From an uncultured Bacteroides sp. (GTDB taxonomy: Bacteria; Bacteroidota; Bacteroidia; Bacteroidales; Bacteroidaceae), in contig USQO01000050.1 in assembly GCA_900556845.1 (NCBI GenBank), positions 1 to 15,664 on the forward strand: a DNA stretch of 15,664 nucleotides. Reading direction: 5' to 3'. The notes under the pieces were generated by a model. That model had not been told where the DNA came from, made no database searches, and was given only the letters and a program-made list of their open reading frames with translations. Each line of letters begins with the position of its first letter. Positions within the stretch are counted from its first letter, which is position 1. Shown here piece after piece: positions 15,354 to 15,664 of this stretch. A program made the position numbers and the translations under genes.

Positions 15354-15664
15354 GGTAGATACGGGGAAATACGAATGTCGCCATTTTCGCTTTGGATGTT
15401 CATATTTTCCTTTTGTTTAAGAAAGTGTTGGAAGATATGATAATATAGCTGATAATATGGCTGTAGCTCTGTCTGTATCTTGAGAAAAAACATTGTAGAA
15501 AAGGCTTGTTATTGGTGTGATAAACTTTTGGCATGGTTTTGATGAAAGAACATCATTTTGGTGCTGCATGTTTATCTTTGCTGTGCTGTGTGAAGATGGT
15601 GGGGAGAATTGACTATGCCTAAATTTACTTTACACTCTATTTGTATTAATACTAAAAAGGTTTA
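15354..15664. other. Intergenic region upstream of the efflux operon
   Basis: About 310 bases with no credible gene. One TATCTTTG (15573-15580) matches the -7 box on the + strand and might serve a gene beyond the window, but no -33 box is at the right distance. A 10-base palindrome GTATTAATAC lies at 15643-15652. A 29-codon frame at 15533-15622 has no support. I see nothing else definable. Confidence 0.5.

Noticed and set aside
15323..15493. 57-codon N-terminal extension of the TolC-type protein
   Set aside because: It contains a -7 promoter box and would place a good signal peptide in the middle of the protein.
15533..15622. 29-codon open frame near the window end
   Set aside because: No ribosome site, no recognisable composition, and a length expected by chance.
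1..15664. CRISPR arrays, tRNA/rRNA genes, insertion sequences, phage or toxin-antitoxin genes
   Set aside because: No spaced direct repeats, RNA gene motifs, transposase or integrase sequences were seen on either strand.

Overview
The window looks like chromosome from a gut-type Bacteroidales bacterium (Bacteroides/Phocaeicola/Parabacteroides relatives; genus not resolvable by eye). The grounds are the protein types (ResB/CcsA haem-handling pair, carboxypeptidase-regulatory-like domain in front of a TonB-dependent receptor, EmrAB-TolC pump of the Bacteroidetes kind), start codons with little Shine-Dalgarno sequence, and three matches to the Bacteroidetes -7 promoter box TAnnTTTG at sensible distances from starts. 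Bases 7-39 are not biological: they are an untrimmed Illumina Nextera (Tn5) adapter, so the window begins at an assembly contig edge.

Layout: (1) 64-3149, + strand: a respiratory cytochrome c module, with a ResB-like protein and CcsA (haem delivery and ligation for cytochrome c, system II) followed by a tri-haem cytochrome c peroxidase. Genes before it are lost at the contig edge; a nitrite reductase pair (nrfHA) is a plausible guess. (2) 3175-3214: a bidirectional terminator between converging genes. (3) 3241-5373, - strand: tex, an S1-domain RNA-binding housekeeping protein. (4) 5374-5647: divergent promoter region. (5) 5648-10247, + strand: a three-gene unit made of a periplasmic 5'-nucleotidase/UshA-type metallophosphatase, a small His-rich two-segment membrane protein, and a TonB-dependent receptor with a CxxC in its plug. 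A long hairpin plus U-run sits just before the receptor start. This is the best candidate for a little-described system, perhaps metal acquisition. (6) 15322-10260, - strand: a tripartite efflux operon (TolC-type outer membrane protein, EmrA-type adaptor, EmrB-type MFS transporter) ending in an AraC-family regulator. A near-perfect 18-bp inverted repeat lies between the MFS stop and the regulator start.

The two long + and - units converge at 10247/10260, where the receptor's terminator is embedded in the last codons of the AraC gene. No tRNA, rRNA, CRISPR array, insertion sequence or phage gene was seen. The last ~340 bases hold only the efflux promoter and otherwise unassigned sequence.
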